From Archangium lipolyticum (lineage in GTDB: Bacteria; Myxococcota; Myxococcia; Myxococcales; Myxococcaceae): DNA of 64,000 nt. The DNA lies in assembly GCF_024623785.1 (NCBI RefSeq), contig NZ_JANKBZ010000006.1, forward strand, positions 372,001 to 436,000, in the 5' to 3' direction. Of this stretch, positions 8,306 through 16,535 are shown piece by piece (position 1 is the stretch's first letter; each line of letters begins with the position of its first letter). The position numbers and the translations under genes were made by a program. The notes below the pieces were generated by a model. The model was not told the origin of the DNA and made no database searches. It saw only the letters and a program-made list of their open reading frames with translations.

Positions 8306-9727
8306 ATGACCACCAAGACGGCGAAGGACGTGCTTTCGTTCGCGAAGGAGCACGGCGCGCAGATGGTGAGCCTGCGCTTCATCGACTTCATCGGTCGCTG
8401 GCGCCACTTCGCGGTTCCGCTGCACGAGCTGAGCGAGGGCATCTTCGAGGAGGGCCTCGGCTTCGACGGCTCGTCCATCAAGGGTTGGCTGGAGATCCAC
8501 AACTCCGACATGCTGGTGATGCCGGACCCCAACACCGCGGTGATGGATCCGTTCACGCAGACGCCGACGCTGGCGCTGCTGTGCAACGTGAGCGATCCCA
8601 TCACCAAGGAGCAGTACATGAGGGATCCGCGCAACATCGCGGCGCGCGCGGAGAAGTACCTCAAGAGCACGGGCCTGGCGGACACGGCCTACTTCGGACC
8701 CGAGGCCGAGTTCTTCATCTTCGACGGGGTGCGCTACAGCACGGAACCGCACCACATGTTCTTCGAGATCGACTCCATCGAGGGCGCGTGGAACACGGGC
8801 CGCGAGGAGCCGGGCGGCAACCTGGGCTACAAGCCGAACTTCAAGGACGGCTACAACGCGTTGATGCCCACGGACGCGCACAACGACATGCGCGACGAGA
8901 TGTGCCGGATCCTCGGTGAGGTGGGGATCACCGTGGAGCGCCAGCACCACGAGGTGGCGACGGCGGGCCAGTCGGAGATCGACTTCCGCTTCGACACGCT
9001 GGTGAAGACGGCGGACAACCTGATGTGGTTCAAGTACGTGCTCAAGAACGTGGCCGCGCGGCATGGCAAGGCGGTGACGTTCATGCCCAAGCCCCTGTAC
9101 GGGGACAACGGCAGCGGCATGCACACGCACCAGTCGCTGTGGAAGGGCGGCAAGCCGCTGTTCGCCGGCGAGGGCTACGCGGGCATGAGCGAGATGGCGC
9201 TGCACTACATCGGCGGCATCCTCAAGCACGCGCGGGCGCTGGCGGCCATCTGCAACCCGACGAACAACTCGTACAAGCGGCTGGTGCCGGGCTACGAGGC
9301 GCCGGTGAACCTGGCGTACTCGAGCCGCAACCGCAGCGCGTCCATCCGCATCCCGATGTTCAGCGCGAGCCCCAAGGCCAAGCGCCTGGAGTTCCGCTCG
9401 CCGGACCCGAGCTGCAACCCGTACCTGGCGTTCGCCGCGCAGCTGATGGCGGGCCTGGACGGCATCGAGAACAAGATCGACCCGGGCGAGCCGCTGGACA
9501 AGGACATCTACGGGCTGTCGCCGGAGGAGCTCAAGGACGTGCCGAAGATGCCGGGCTCGCTGGACGAGGCGCTGGACTGCCTGAAGAAGGACCACAAGTT
9601 CCTGCTCAAGGGCGACGTCTTCAGCGAGGACGCGCTCAACAGCTGGATCGAGCAGAAGCAGAAGGAGGTGGACGCCATCCGCCTGCGTCCGCACCCGATG
9701 GAGTACCAGCTCTACTTCGACATCTGA
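8306..9727 (+). CDS. glnA: glutamine synthetase, type I
   Basis: A 473-residue GSI enzyme that makes glutamine from glutamate, ammonia and ATP in the cytoplasm as a dodecamer. Visible signatures are [10 protein letters not shown] near the N-terminus, the metal-site segment [12 protein letters not shown]-type YFGPEAEFF, the glutamate-binding [11 protein letters not shown], and NRSASIRIP. The C-terminal [13 protein letters not shown] carries tyrosines at the position where enterobacterial enzymes are adenylylated, so regulation of that kind is possible. Length is normal. The upstream 180 bp show no sigma-54 match. A palindromic repeat follows the stop. Confidence 0.97.
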   Translation: MTTKTAKDVLSFAKEHGAQMVSLRFIDFIGRWRHFAVPLHELSEGIFEEGLGFDGSSIKGWLEIHNSDMLVMPDPNTAVMDPFTQTPTLALLCNVSDPITKEQYMRDPRNIAARAEKYLKSTGLADTAYFGPEAEFFIFDGVRYSTEPHHMFFEIDSIEGAWNTGREEPGGNLGYKPNFKDGYNALMPTDAHNDMRDEMCRILGEVGITVERQHHEVATAGQSEIDFRFDTLVKTADNLMWFKYVLKNVAARHGKAVTFMPKPLYGDNGSGMHTHQSLWKGGKPLFAGEGYAGMSEMALHYIGGILKHARALAAICNPTNNSYKRLVPGYEAPVNLAYSSRNRSASIRIPMFSASPKAKRLEFRSPDPSCNPYLAFAAQLMAGLDGIENKIDPGEPLDKDIYGLSPEELKDVPKMPGSLDEALDCLKKDHKFLLKGDVFSEDALNSWIEQKQKEVDAIRLRPHPMEYQLYFDI

Positions 9728-9743
9728 GGCACCACCACCACCA

Positions 9744-9779
9744 CCCCTCTCCCTCCGGGAGAGGGACGGGGTGAGGGTA
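9744..9779 (+). repeat. dispersed GC-rich palindromic repeat, copy B
   Basis: Stem CCCTCTCCC / GGGAGAGGG (loop TCC) followed by GACGGGGTGAGGGT. It starts 16 bp after the glnA stop in the glnA direction, and sits between convergent genes. Same element as copies A, C, D, E and F. Confidence 0.8.
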
Positions 9780-9846
9780 GCGCGAGCCCAGGGTTCCACA
9801 CGGGGCGCTTCCAGGAGACCGGGGGCGCCCCGTCATCCATCCAGCC

Positions 9847-10350
9847 TCAGCGCGTCCAGTAACGGTCTCCGTACCACCACGCGAGCACGCCACCGATCAG
9901 GGCCGAGCCCCCGATGGCCGCGAGCGTCACCACCCCCGACGTGATTCCCCATTCGAACGCGAAGTAGAAGCCGGAGAAGCCACCCGCCACGGCTCCCACC
10001 GCGAAGCGGATCTTCTGCTCCATGGCATCGGGACGGATGCCGTCATTGGCCAGGGGTCCGGAGCGATGGCGCTCCACCTGGGAGGAAGTCCCCGGCGCGG
10101 ACTTGAGCTCCTTGCGAGCGCGCTCGAGCCGGGAGAGGGCATGCTGGAAGGCGGCATCCGCGTCGCGGGCCTTCGCGTCAGCCGCGGTACGCTCGGCCTC
10201 GGCCTTCACGCGATCCTGCTTCTCCCGGGTCGAGAGCCGCTCCAGACGCGCCATCTCGGTACGGCTGCGGGTCAGTTCGTCCTTCGCCGCGCGCAGCTCC
10301 GCCTGGAGTCGCTCCACGGTGTCTCGCAGTTCTCGTTCCTCGCCAGCCAT
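9847..10350 (-). CDS. coiled-coil membrane protein, hypothetical
   Basis: A 167-residue protein. Residues 1-75 form a long charged heptad-rich coiled coil (ELRDTVERLQAELRAAKDEL and onward). A polar linker follows, then two hydrophobic segments (IRFAVGAVAGGFSGFYFAF and ITSGVVTLAAIGGSALIGGVL), ending in WWYGDRYWTR. It is likely an inner-membrane protein with a cytoplasmic coiled coil. The ATG at 10350 is preferred because it begins the coiled coil. The gene is divergent from the gene at 10370, with starts 20 bp apart. No family assigned. Confidence 0.7.
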   Translation of the reverse strand: MAGEERELRDTVERLQAELRAAKDELTRSRTEMARLERLSTREKQDRVKAEAERTAADAKARDADAAFQHALSRLERARKELKSAPGTSSQVERHRSGPLANDGIRPDAMEQKIRFAVGAVAGGFSGFYFAFEWGITSGVVTLAAIGGSALIGGVLAWWYGDRYWTR

Positions 10351-10369
10351 GGGTGAGAAGGTTATCGCG

Positions 10370-10702
10370 ATGCCCCCCCGAACGGACAAGCGGCCCCCCA
10401 CGACACCGGATGGACGCTACCTCGTGGTGGAGGGGCGGCTCTGGCGGTGCTCCAATCCCGCGCTCGGGCCCCGGCAGCGCTCGCTCCTGGTGGAGGCGCT
10501 GATGCACGCGCGGCGGGACGTGGGCCGGGCGCTCCGGGCCAGGGACGCGAGGGCGGAGCGCGAGGCGCGAGCGCGGGTACACCGGGCGAAGGTGGCACTC
10601 GGAGAACGAGGGCCGCCGTGGTGGACCGACGGCGCTCCCGACTTCAACCGCCGGCTTGTCGAGAACACCCCGTACGCCGGGTGGTTCCACGCGCTCCGCT
10701 GA
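10370..10702 (+). CDS. conserved hypothetical protein
   Basis: A 110-residue basic soluble protein. Its pattern, GRYLVVEGRLWRCSNPAL near the N-terminus and WWTDGAPDFNRRLVENTPYA at the C-terminus, belongs to a widespread uncharacterised family that databases sometimes label, without basis, as a Tol biopolymer transporter. The middle is a highly charged Ala/Arg helix. An upstream in-frame ATG at 10349 overlaps the divergent gene's start; ATG 10370 matches the usual family start better. The stop is 3 bp from the convergent peptidase gene. Confidence 0.75.
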   Translation: MPPRTDKRPPTTPDGRYLVVEGRLWRCSNPALGPRQRSLLVEALMHARRDVGRALRARDARAEREARARVHRAKVALGERGPPWWTDGAPDFNRRLVENTPYAGWFHALR

Positions 10703-10705
10703 CGC

Positions 10706-12496
10706 CTACTCCCCCAGGGCCGAGTAGTGAACGATCCGGAAGCGGGCGCCCTGGGCCTCGCGGACGCGGGCGGCGAGAACTTCGTGCAGCTCGGGCTTCC
10801 ACGTGCCCCAGCGCTCGAAGAAGCGGGCGGCGGCGGCCTTGTCTCCCGCGTGCTGCACGGCGAGCACCTCCTTCAGCAGGGAGGTGACGACGTCCAGGTA
10901 GCGCTCGTAACGGACGGTGAGGCGCGCGGTCTTCGGGTCGGCTTCGAGCAGCCCATGCTCCAGGAACCAGTTGAACTGGATGAGCTGCATCGTCTGGTAG
11001 GGCTGGTCGCGGCGCGGCTTCGCGTTCTGCAGCGTGCGCCGGATGCCGGAGGCCCGCACCGCGCGCAGCGTGGCGTCACTCACCGTCCCGTCCTTGTTCA
11101 TCGCGTGCAGCGCGAACAGCGAGACGAGGTCCGCCTTCATCTCCTCGAGCGCGTCCGCGTAGTCCTCCAGCGCGACGTCGAGCAAGCGGCCCCGCGCGTC
11201 CCGGTCGACGCCCAGGTAGTGGCCGATCTCGTGCCAGAGCGTCCGCTGGAAGTTCCCCTCGGCGGCCAGATCGTTCGCATGCGCGTCCGCGGTGACGGCG
11301 CGCCAGACGCGATCATCGGCGGCGAAGAGGTCGGGGTTCTTCATGATGTTCTCGCGCAGCAGGATGGTGCGGCCATAGCGGCGCGCGAAGAGCGCATCAT
11401 TGGGGAGGATGGTCGCGGTGTTCGTGCCGCGCGCCTGTCCGAAGTCGGCGATGACATCGTAGATGCCGACCGGGATGTCCTCGCGGATCTGCTTGTGGTT
11501 CGCGTAGGGCAGCGCGTTCTCGATGGTCTGCAAGCCCCTCAGGGCCCGGCGCAGCTCGCGGGTCGCATCCTCGTTCACGAGGAGCAGGCTCACCCCGTGG
11601 AACGCCTTCACGCCGAAGAGCGCGTCGTCATACGTCTCGTAGGAGCCGATCTGCGCGTTGAGGCGCTGAAAGCGGCCCGTCACCCAGGACGCATCCCCGC
11701 TCTCGTAATCGTTCGAGAGCAGGTCGCGCGCGCGGTTGCGGAGGTAGCGCGCGAACTCCCCATCCCCCTTCTCCACCGAGTCCGCGGCGCTCATGAGCAG
11801 CTCGTACGCGCGTACGAAGTCGTCCGCGTACGCGACCGGGTAGGGCACGGCGTAGAGCGTCTTCGGGTCGGGCTTCTTCGCGAGCGACTTCAGGTACGGG
11901 ATGAGCCGGGGGTGCAGCAGCGCGAGCGCCGGATGCTTCGCGAGCGCGGCGAGATCTCCTCCCAGACTGGCCTTCGTCGCACGGCGGACGACGGTCCGCT
12001 CGCCGAGGAGCTCGTCACGCGCCTCCGGGTGCTGGGCCAGGAACGCCTCGACCTCCTCTCGCGTGAGGTCGGAGGGGTAGACATTGCGCGTGGGCAGCTC
12101 GGCGGCCACGGGGAGGAAGGCCTCCCGCTTGTTCTCAAGTGTCGTCGCGATGGGGCCCTGGGAGAGCCGGTAGAGGGTGAGCAGGTCTCGCGTCCGCTTC
12201 GGCCCCCCGAGCTGCTGGTCCAGCCGGACGAGGCGCGCGTGCGCCTCCAGGGCCTCGGGGTGCCGCGACTGCTCGTAGATGCGCTGGAAGATCTGCCCGA
12301 CCTCCAGGAGGGCCTTCACCGCGCGCTGCTCCTCGGGGGTGAGGCGCGAGAGGTCGGGCGCGAGGCGGATCGTCTCGGTCTTGGCGAGGAGCGCCTCGAC
12401 GCGGGGCTCGGGCCAGTAACCAGCGGGAACCTGGGGCTTGGGTGCGGCGGAGGCGGTCGTGGTGAACGCCAGGAGGAGGACGAGCGGCAATCTCAT
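10706..12496 (-). CDS. exported zinc peptidase, M49 (dipeptidyl-peptidase III)-like
   Basis: A 596-residue protein with a signal peptide (MRLPLVLLLAFTTTASA). The zinc site is visible as LWHEIGHYLG at about residue 422 (HExxH), with the downstream helix LEEMKADLVSLFAL supplying the third ligand Glu and the Asp found in M49 enzymes. Classical DPP III has HExxGH with one extra residue; here the motif is the shorter HExxH, as in some bacterial members. It probably releases peptides in the periplasm or outside. It lies 10 bp downstream of the E2-like gene on the same strand, so the two may be cotranscribed. Confidence 0.7.
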   Translation of the reverse strand: MRLPLVLLLAFTTTASAAPKPQVPAGYWPEPRVEALLAKTETIRLAPDLSRLTPEEQRAVKALLEVGQIFQRIYEQSRHPEALEAHARLVRLDQQLGGPKRTRDLLTLYRLSQGPIATTLENKREAFLPVAAELPTRNVYPSDLTREEVEAFLAQHPEARDELLGERTVVRRATKASLGGDLAALAKHPALALLHPRLIPYLKSLAKKPDPKTLYAVPYPVAYADDFVRAYELLMSAADSVEKGDGEFARYLRNRARDLLSNDYESGDASWVTGRFQRLNAQIGSYETYDDALFGVKAFHGVSLLLVNEDATRELRRALRGLQTIENALPYANHKQIREDIPVGIYDVIADFGQARGTNTATILPNDALFARRYGRTILLRENIMKNPDLFAADDRVWRAVTADAHANDLAAEGNFQRTLWHEIGHYLGVDRDARGRLLDVALEDYADALEEMKADLVSLFALHAMNKDGTVSDATLRAVRASGIRRTLQNAKPRRDQPYQTMQLIQFNWFLEHGLLEADPKTARLTVRYERYLDVVTSLLKEVLAVQHAGDKAAAARFFERWGTWKPELHEVLAARVREAQGARFRIVHYSALGE

Positions 12497-12506
12497 GCCC
12501 GCCAGC

Positions 12507-13310
12507 TTATCGCGGGACCTCGGGGGGGCCCCAGGCGGACGTGGGGTCCTCTAATGCATCTCCGATGTGGCGCAGGACGCGCGCGGCGAGCTCCTCGTCG
12601 ATGAGGCGCGCATCGAAGGTGCAGGAGAGGGTCATCCCCTTGCCGGCCACGAGCAAGTCCCCTTCGACCACGGGGACATCACGCACGGCGCCAGGGGCGA
12701 GGTAGAGGGCCACACGGGTGTAGGGCACCATGGCCAGCCAGGCCCGTTCGAGCCCCAGCGAGCCCACGTTGGAGACCGCAACGGAGCCAAAGGGGTCTCT
12801 CGGCATGCCCACCCAGGCGAGGTCCACGTTCAGCGTGAACCAGACGAAGGAGAGCAGGTCCAGGGCGGCGTTCATGAAGAGGCCAGGGATGCGGTAGGAG
12901 CGCCGCTTGCCGCGCTCGATGACGGCATCCCGGCGGTGGCGCACGGTCTGGACGCGCTCCTCCATGGCCGCGGCGAAGTCCTGGAGCGAGAGCGTGTCCG
13001 CGTCATGCACGGTGGCGGTGGTGAGGTCCACGCGGCCTTGGTGCTGCGGCTGCACCACGAGGACACAGACGCCCACGCGTTTGCGCAGCCACGGACGGTT
13101 CCAGCGAAGGATGACGTTGGCTTCCGGGTAGCGGCGCAGCGCATCCGCGGCGGCCTTGCCCACCAGGTGCGTCACCGTGAGGCGCTGACCCGAGCGGGCG
13201 CGGACCTCCTCCATGTACGCGAGCGCGCGCTCCATGCGCACGTCGATCGACGCGTAGGCACTCGGGTCCCTGGGAGCCTTGTAGTGCGCGGGGTGGAGGA
13301 AGGGTTTCAC
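12507..13310 (-). CDS. stand-alone 2-oxoacid dehydrogenase E2-type acyltransferase fold, active site lost
   Basis: A 267-residue protein with the fold of the E2 catalytic domain (chloramphenicol-acetyltransferase-like) but no lipoyl or subunit-binding domains. Family marks include the ALAYMEEVRARSGQRLTVTHLV opening, the central FGSVAVSNVGSLGL, and the final beta-helix TLSCTFDARLIDEELAARVL. In active enzymes that last motif reads DHRxxDG; here the catalytic His is Ala and Asp-Gly is Asp-Glu. It is therefore unlikely to transfer acyl groups by the usual mechanism. No E1 or E3 genes lie nearby. A binding or structural role is possible. Confidence 0.75.
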   Translation of the reverse strand: MKPFLHPAHYKAPRDPSAYASIDVRMERALAYMEEVRARSGQRLTVTHLVGKAAADALRRYPEANVILRWNRPWLRKRVGVCVLVVQPQHQGRVDLTTATVHDADTLSLQDFAAAMEERVQTVRHRRDAVIERGKRRSYRIPGLFMNAALDLLSFVWFTLNVDLAWVGMPRDPFGSVAVSNVGSLGLERAWLAMVPYTRVALYLAPGAVRDVPVVEGDLLVAGKGMTLSCTFDARLIDEELAARVLRHIGDALEDPTSAWGPPEVPR

Positions 13311-13371
13311 GGGCTCACGGGCCCTCTACCACGTCCACCTCCCGACGCGCGTCCCACGATATAGATGCGGC

Positions 13372-14529
13372 ATGCGCACCCGCCTCGTGCTCTCCGCCCT
13401 CCTGGTCCTCGCCGCTGGCTCCGGCTGCCGCAAGAGCCAGGCGAAGCTTCTGACCGCTCCCGACTGCATCCTCGTCGAGGACGACTTCGGCCCCAACGGT
13501 ACCGTGCCCATCACCGTCGACGTCGTCGCCGAGGGGCTCGAGGTCCCCTGGAGCATCGCCTGGCTCCCGGGGGGCGACGCCCTCGTCTCCGAGCGCCCCG
13601 GCCGCATCCGCCTGCTGCGCCAGGGCGTGCTCCAGCCCAACCCCGTTGCCACCGTGCGGATCGCCAGGAGCAGCGAGGGCGGCCTGCTCGGCATCGCCGC
13701 CCCTCCCGACTTCGCGAGCCACCGGCGCTTCTACCTCTACGTCACCCACGACGCGAACGGCGACACGCGCAACCGCGTGGAGCGCTGGACGCTCTCCGAG
13801 GACCATTCCACCGCCACCTTCGACCGCGTCATCCTCGGCGACATCCCCGCGAGCAAGTACCACGATGGCGGCCGCATCCGCTTCGGTCCCGACGGCATGC
13901 TCTACGTCGGTACGGGCGATGCGCGCGATCCGGACAACTCGCAGGCCATGGACACCCCTTCCGGCAAGCTGCTGCGCCTCACTCCCGAGGGCGAGGTGCC
14001 CGCCGACAACCCCTTCCCGGGCAAGGCGGCCTTCCTGCTCGGCGTCCGCAACGCCCAGGGCTTCGACTGGAAGGACCGGGACACCCTCTACTTCACCGAC
14101 CACGGGCCCAGCGGCGACACGCTCCGCCGCGGACACGACGAGGTCAACGTGGTGCGCAAGGGCGACAACCTGGGCTGGCCCACCCTCTACAGCTGCGAGT
14201 CCGGCGAGGGGCTCGTCACCCCGTCCCTCACCTGGGACGACGCGGTGCCCCCGGGCGGTGCCGCCATCTATACCGGCGAGGCCATCCCCGAATGGAAGGG
14301 CTCGCTGCTCGTCGGCTCGCTCGGCGCCAGGCACCTGCACCGCGTGGTCTTCTCCCCCGACAACCCCCGGCACGTCACCCGGCACGAGGTGTACCTGCGC
14401 AACGAGTGGGGCCGCCTGAGGGAGACCATCATGGGTCCGGACGGCCACCTCTACGTCACCACCAGCAACTGCGACGGCCGGGGAGACTGCGGGCCACGCA
14501 AGGACGTCATCCTGCGCATCCGCCGGTGA
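13372..14529 (+). CDS. PQQ-type sugar dehydrogenase / aldose dehydrogenase lipoprotein
   Basis: A 385-residue lipoprotein (signal peptide with lipobox G-S-G-C19) of the soluble GdhB/Yli beta-propeller family, which oxidises aldose sugars with PQQ. Family features are GLEVPWSIAWLPGGDALVSERPGRI, HDGGRIRFGPDGMLYVGTGDA (the catalytic-His region), NAQGFDW, and YFTDHGPSG. GDNLGWPTLY and the terminal GPDGHLYVTTSN complete the blades. The location is probably periplasmic or outer membrane. It converges on the carbohydrate-active lipoprotein gene across a shared hairpin, which fits a shared theme of extracellular sugar use, though the two are not an operon. Confidence 0.87.
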   Translation: MRTRLVLSALLVLAAGSGCRKSQAKLLTAPDCILVEDDFGPNGTVPITVDVVAEGLEVPWSIAWLPGGDALVSERPGRIRLLRQGVLQPNPVATVRIARSSEGGLLGIAAPPDFASHRRFYLYVTHDANGDTRNRVERWTLSEDHSTATFDRVILGDIPASKYHDGGRIRFGPDGMLYVGTGDARDPDNSQAMDTPSGKLLRLTPEGEVPADNPFPGKAAFLLGVRNAQGFDWKDRDTLYFTDHGPSGDTLRRGHDEVNVVRKGDNLGWPTLYSCESGEGLVTPSLTWDDAVPPGGAAIYTGEAIPEWKGSLLVGSLGARHLHRVVFSPDNPRHVTRHEVYLRNEWGRLRETIMGPDGHLYVTTSNCDGRGDCGPRKDVILRIRR

Positions 14530-14537
14530 AACGGAAC

Positions 14538-14571
14538 GGGGCCACGCGCCTGGACGAAGGCACGCGGCCCC
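14538..14571. terminator. bidirectional hairpin between convergent genes
   Basis: An inverted repeat of 13 bp (GGGGCC...GGCCCC ends, two mismatches) with an 8-base loop sits between the stops of the sugar dehydrogenase and the carbohydrate-active lipoprotein genes. It lacks a T tract but is well placed to end transcription from both sides. Confidence 0.5.
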
Positions 14572-14577
14572 TCGGAC

Positions 14578-16374
14578 TCACCAGCTCACCGAGTCCACAT
14601 GCACCGTGCCGGACCAGGCGGCATCGGTGAAGAGCTCGACACCGAGTTGGTGCAACGGCCCCACCGCGTTCGCGGGCACCTGCACGGTGACGGTGTTCCA
14701 CTCACCGGCCTTCAGCGCCGTGCCATCCGTCCACGAGCCCTTCCACGCCCAGCCCCCAGCCGCGCCCTGCTGCACATAGGGCTGCACGCCCGAGATGCGA
14801 TGGCCCGCGGGGACCCACACCCGGAAGGACACCGTCTTGCCCGCGGTCGCCGCGGGGTTGGCGACGGAGACCGGGGACTTCCCGGCCGCGGTACCGCCCA
14901 GCGTCACCGCGAGCGAGCCGCGTCCCGCCCAGGCCCGCGCGGTGGACGGGGACACGCCCGTGACGACGGGGCCCGTGAAGGTCCATCCCTGCGTCCCCGA
15001 CTCGAAGTTGTACGGCGCCGTGTCATTGCCGGGATTGCCGGGCGGGGGGGGCGGAGGCGGAGGTGGGGGGGTCGTGGTCGAGCCCGCGGGGATGGCCAGT
15101 CCACCCGCCTTCAGGAAGGCACCCGCGCGGCTCTTCAGATAGAGCTGGCCGTCCGTGTAGTAGTCGTTGGTGTGCGAGGCCTGCCGGCCCTCGCCCCGGC
15201 CGAAGAGCAGCGCGATGACACCACTGTTGGCGAACTTCTCGCGGTGCGCGGCGCCGTTGTCGCCGAAGAAGTACTCGGCGCGGTTGTCCTTGTAGCCCGC
15301 GTTCGACAGGTTCTTCGCCTCGTCCGCGTCCAGCGTGTTGTCCACGTTGGGGCTGTTAGAATTGCCCTCGGGCAGCTGCCACAACACCCAGCGCTTGCCC
15401 GAGGTCACGTTCCACAACCGCAGCCACTCGGCGTGCCGGTTGAAGCTCTTGGAATCGATGGATGCCGTGTCGCTCGGGTCCCACCAGCGGTCCTGCTTGA
15501 ACTCAGGCCGCGCGAAGAAGTCCGCGTCCCGATCGAGCGGGTCGGTCACCAGCACGTCATAGGTCGCCCCCGTCACGTTGGGCCCCAGACCGAGCGGCTT
15601 GAGGAAGTTGTAGACCTTGTCCACCTCCGGCTGCAGCGGGTCCGTCACGGAGAAGTGCGCGATGTCCTTGTCACTCGCCCACCCCGACACGTGGATGCCC
15701 AGGATGACGTTGTTGGCGCCCACCGCCTTGCGCAGCTGGAGGAAGGCGAGCCCCCACCCGGCCACCGTGTCTGGCAGCCCGGACAGCTCCGCCACGCCCG
15801 AGGACGCCACCGCCGCGGGCTTGTTGGGGTCACTCCCCGTCTGCTTCTGAAGGAACCCGAAGCCGTCCGTCTCCATGAGCACGAGCACGGGCTTGTTGAA
15901 CTCCTTCGCCCGCTGCATCAGCACCTTGAAGTCGTAGAAGTACTCCCCCATGGTGGTGGCGTTCTGCACCTTGGCGAGAAACTGGTCCTCGCCGCCGCCC
16001 GGCTCGGCGTTGACCTGGTAGTACTGGATGACCGGCAGGAAGCCCTGGGCGGCGGATTCATCCATGAACTGCTTGCCGAAGCTTCCATCCCTGGCGGACC
16101 AGCCCCAGTTGTCGACCCATCCCTTGGTGAAATAGCGGTAGCGCGCGTCCCAGGGCACTTTGCTGTCCTTCATCCAGGTCTGTCCGTTGTTCTCGAACAG
16201 GCCCACCATGAGGCGCGCCGGAAGTCCCGTGGGAATGGAGCCCGAGGGCTGAATCGCCAGGCGCGCCTCCTGGGTGTCCAGCGTCGAAGGGGAATCCGAG
16301 GAAGCCTCTCCGGGCGTCTCGGGGCCACAAGCCGCGACCGCCAGGAAGGCAAGGGATAGGAGGATGTGTTTCAT
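14578..16374 (-). CDS. secreted carbohydrate-active lipoprotein (glycoside-hydrolase-like domain plus C-terminal CBM)
   Basis: A 598-residue protein with a lipoprotein signal (LAVAAC16). The N-terminal 400 residues look like a TIM-barrel glycan-active domain (MVGLFENNGQTWMK, DARYRYFTKGWVDNWGW, VLVLMETDGFGF, NNVILGIHVSGWA). I cannot assign it to a numbered GH family. A proline-rich linker (TTTPPPP...) follows. The last 150 residues form a beta-sandwich like CBM4/9-type modules (YNFESGTQGW, VSFRVWVPAGH, WNTVTVQVPA). It probably binds and perhaps cleaves polysaccharide at the cell surface. ATG 16374 is chosen because it begins the signal peptide. Confidence 0.7.
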   Translation of the reverse strand: MKHILLSLAFLAVAACGPETPGEASSDSPSTLDTQEARLAIQPSGSIPTGLPARLMVGLFENNGQTWMKDSKVPWDARYRYFTKGWVDNWGWSARDGSFGKQFMDESAAQGFLPVIQYYQVNAEPGGGEDQFLAKVQNATTMGEYFYDFKVLMQRAKEFNKPVLVLMETDGFGFLQKQTGSDPNKPAAVASSGVAELSGLPDTVAGWGLAFLQLRKAVGANNVILGIHVSGWASDKDIAHFSVTDPLQPEVDKVYNFLKPLGLGPNVTGATYDVLVTDPLDRDADFFARPEFKQDRWWDPSDTASIDSKSFNRHAEWLRLWNVTSGKRWVLWQLPEGNSNSPNVDNTLDADEAKNLSNAGYKDNRAEYFFGDNGAAHREKFANSGVIALLFGRGEGRQASHTNDYYTDGQLYLKSRAGAFLKAGGLAIPAGSTTTPPPPPPPPPPGNPGNDTAPYNFESGTQGWTFTGPVVTGVSPSTARAWAGRGSLAVTLGGTAAGKSPVSVANPAATAGKTVSFRVWVPAGHRISGVQPYVQQGAAGGWAWKGSWTDGTALKAGEWNTVTVQVPANAVGPLHQLGVELFTDAAWSGTVHVDSVSW

Positions 16375-16535
16375 GGCCCCCCGAACCGGTTTGGGATTCC
16401 AAGCCCATCCCGCCCGCATGCCCTCGCTCCAGGCACCCGGCCAGGGGCTCGCCCGCGACCCGGTGCCCGGGAATGACGGTGGAAGTGCGGACAACCCGTG
16501 CATGAAGCCCGCGTATCTGCGAGTCTTGGCCCCGC

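Noticed and set aside
8123-9799. Extension of the toxin reading frame upstream through glnA antisense
   Set aside because: The true start is the lipoprotein signal peptide at 8122; the extra 559 codons are the complement of glnA and the repeat beyond it.
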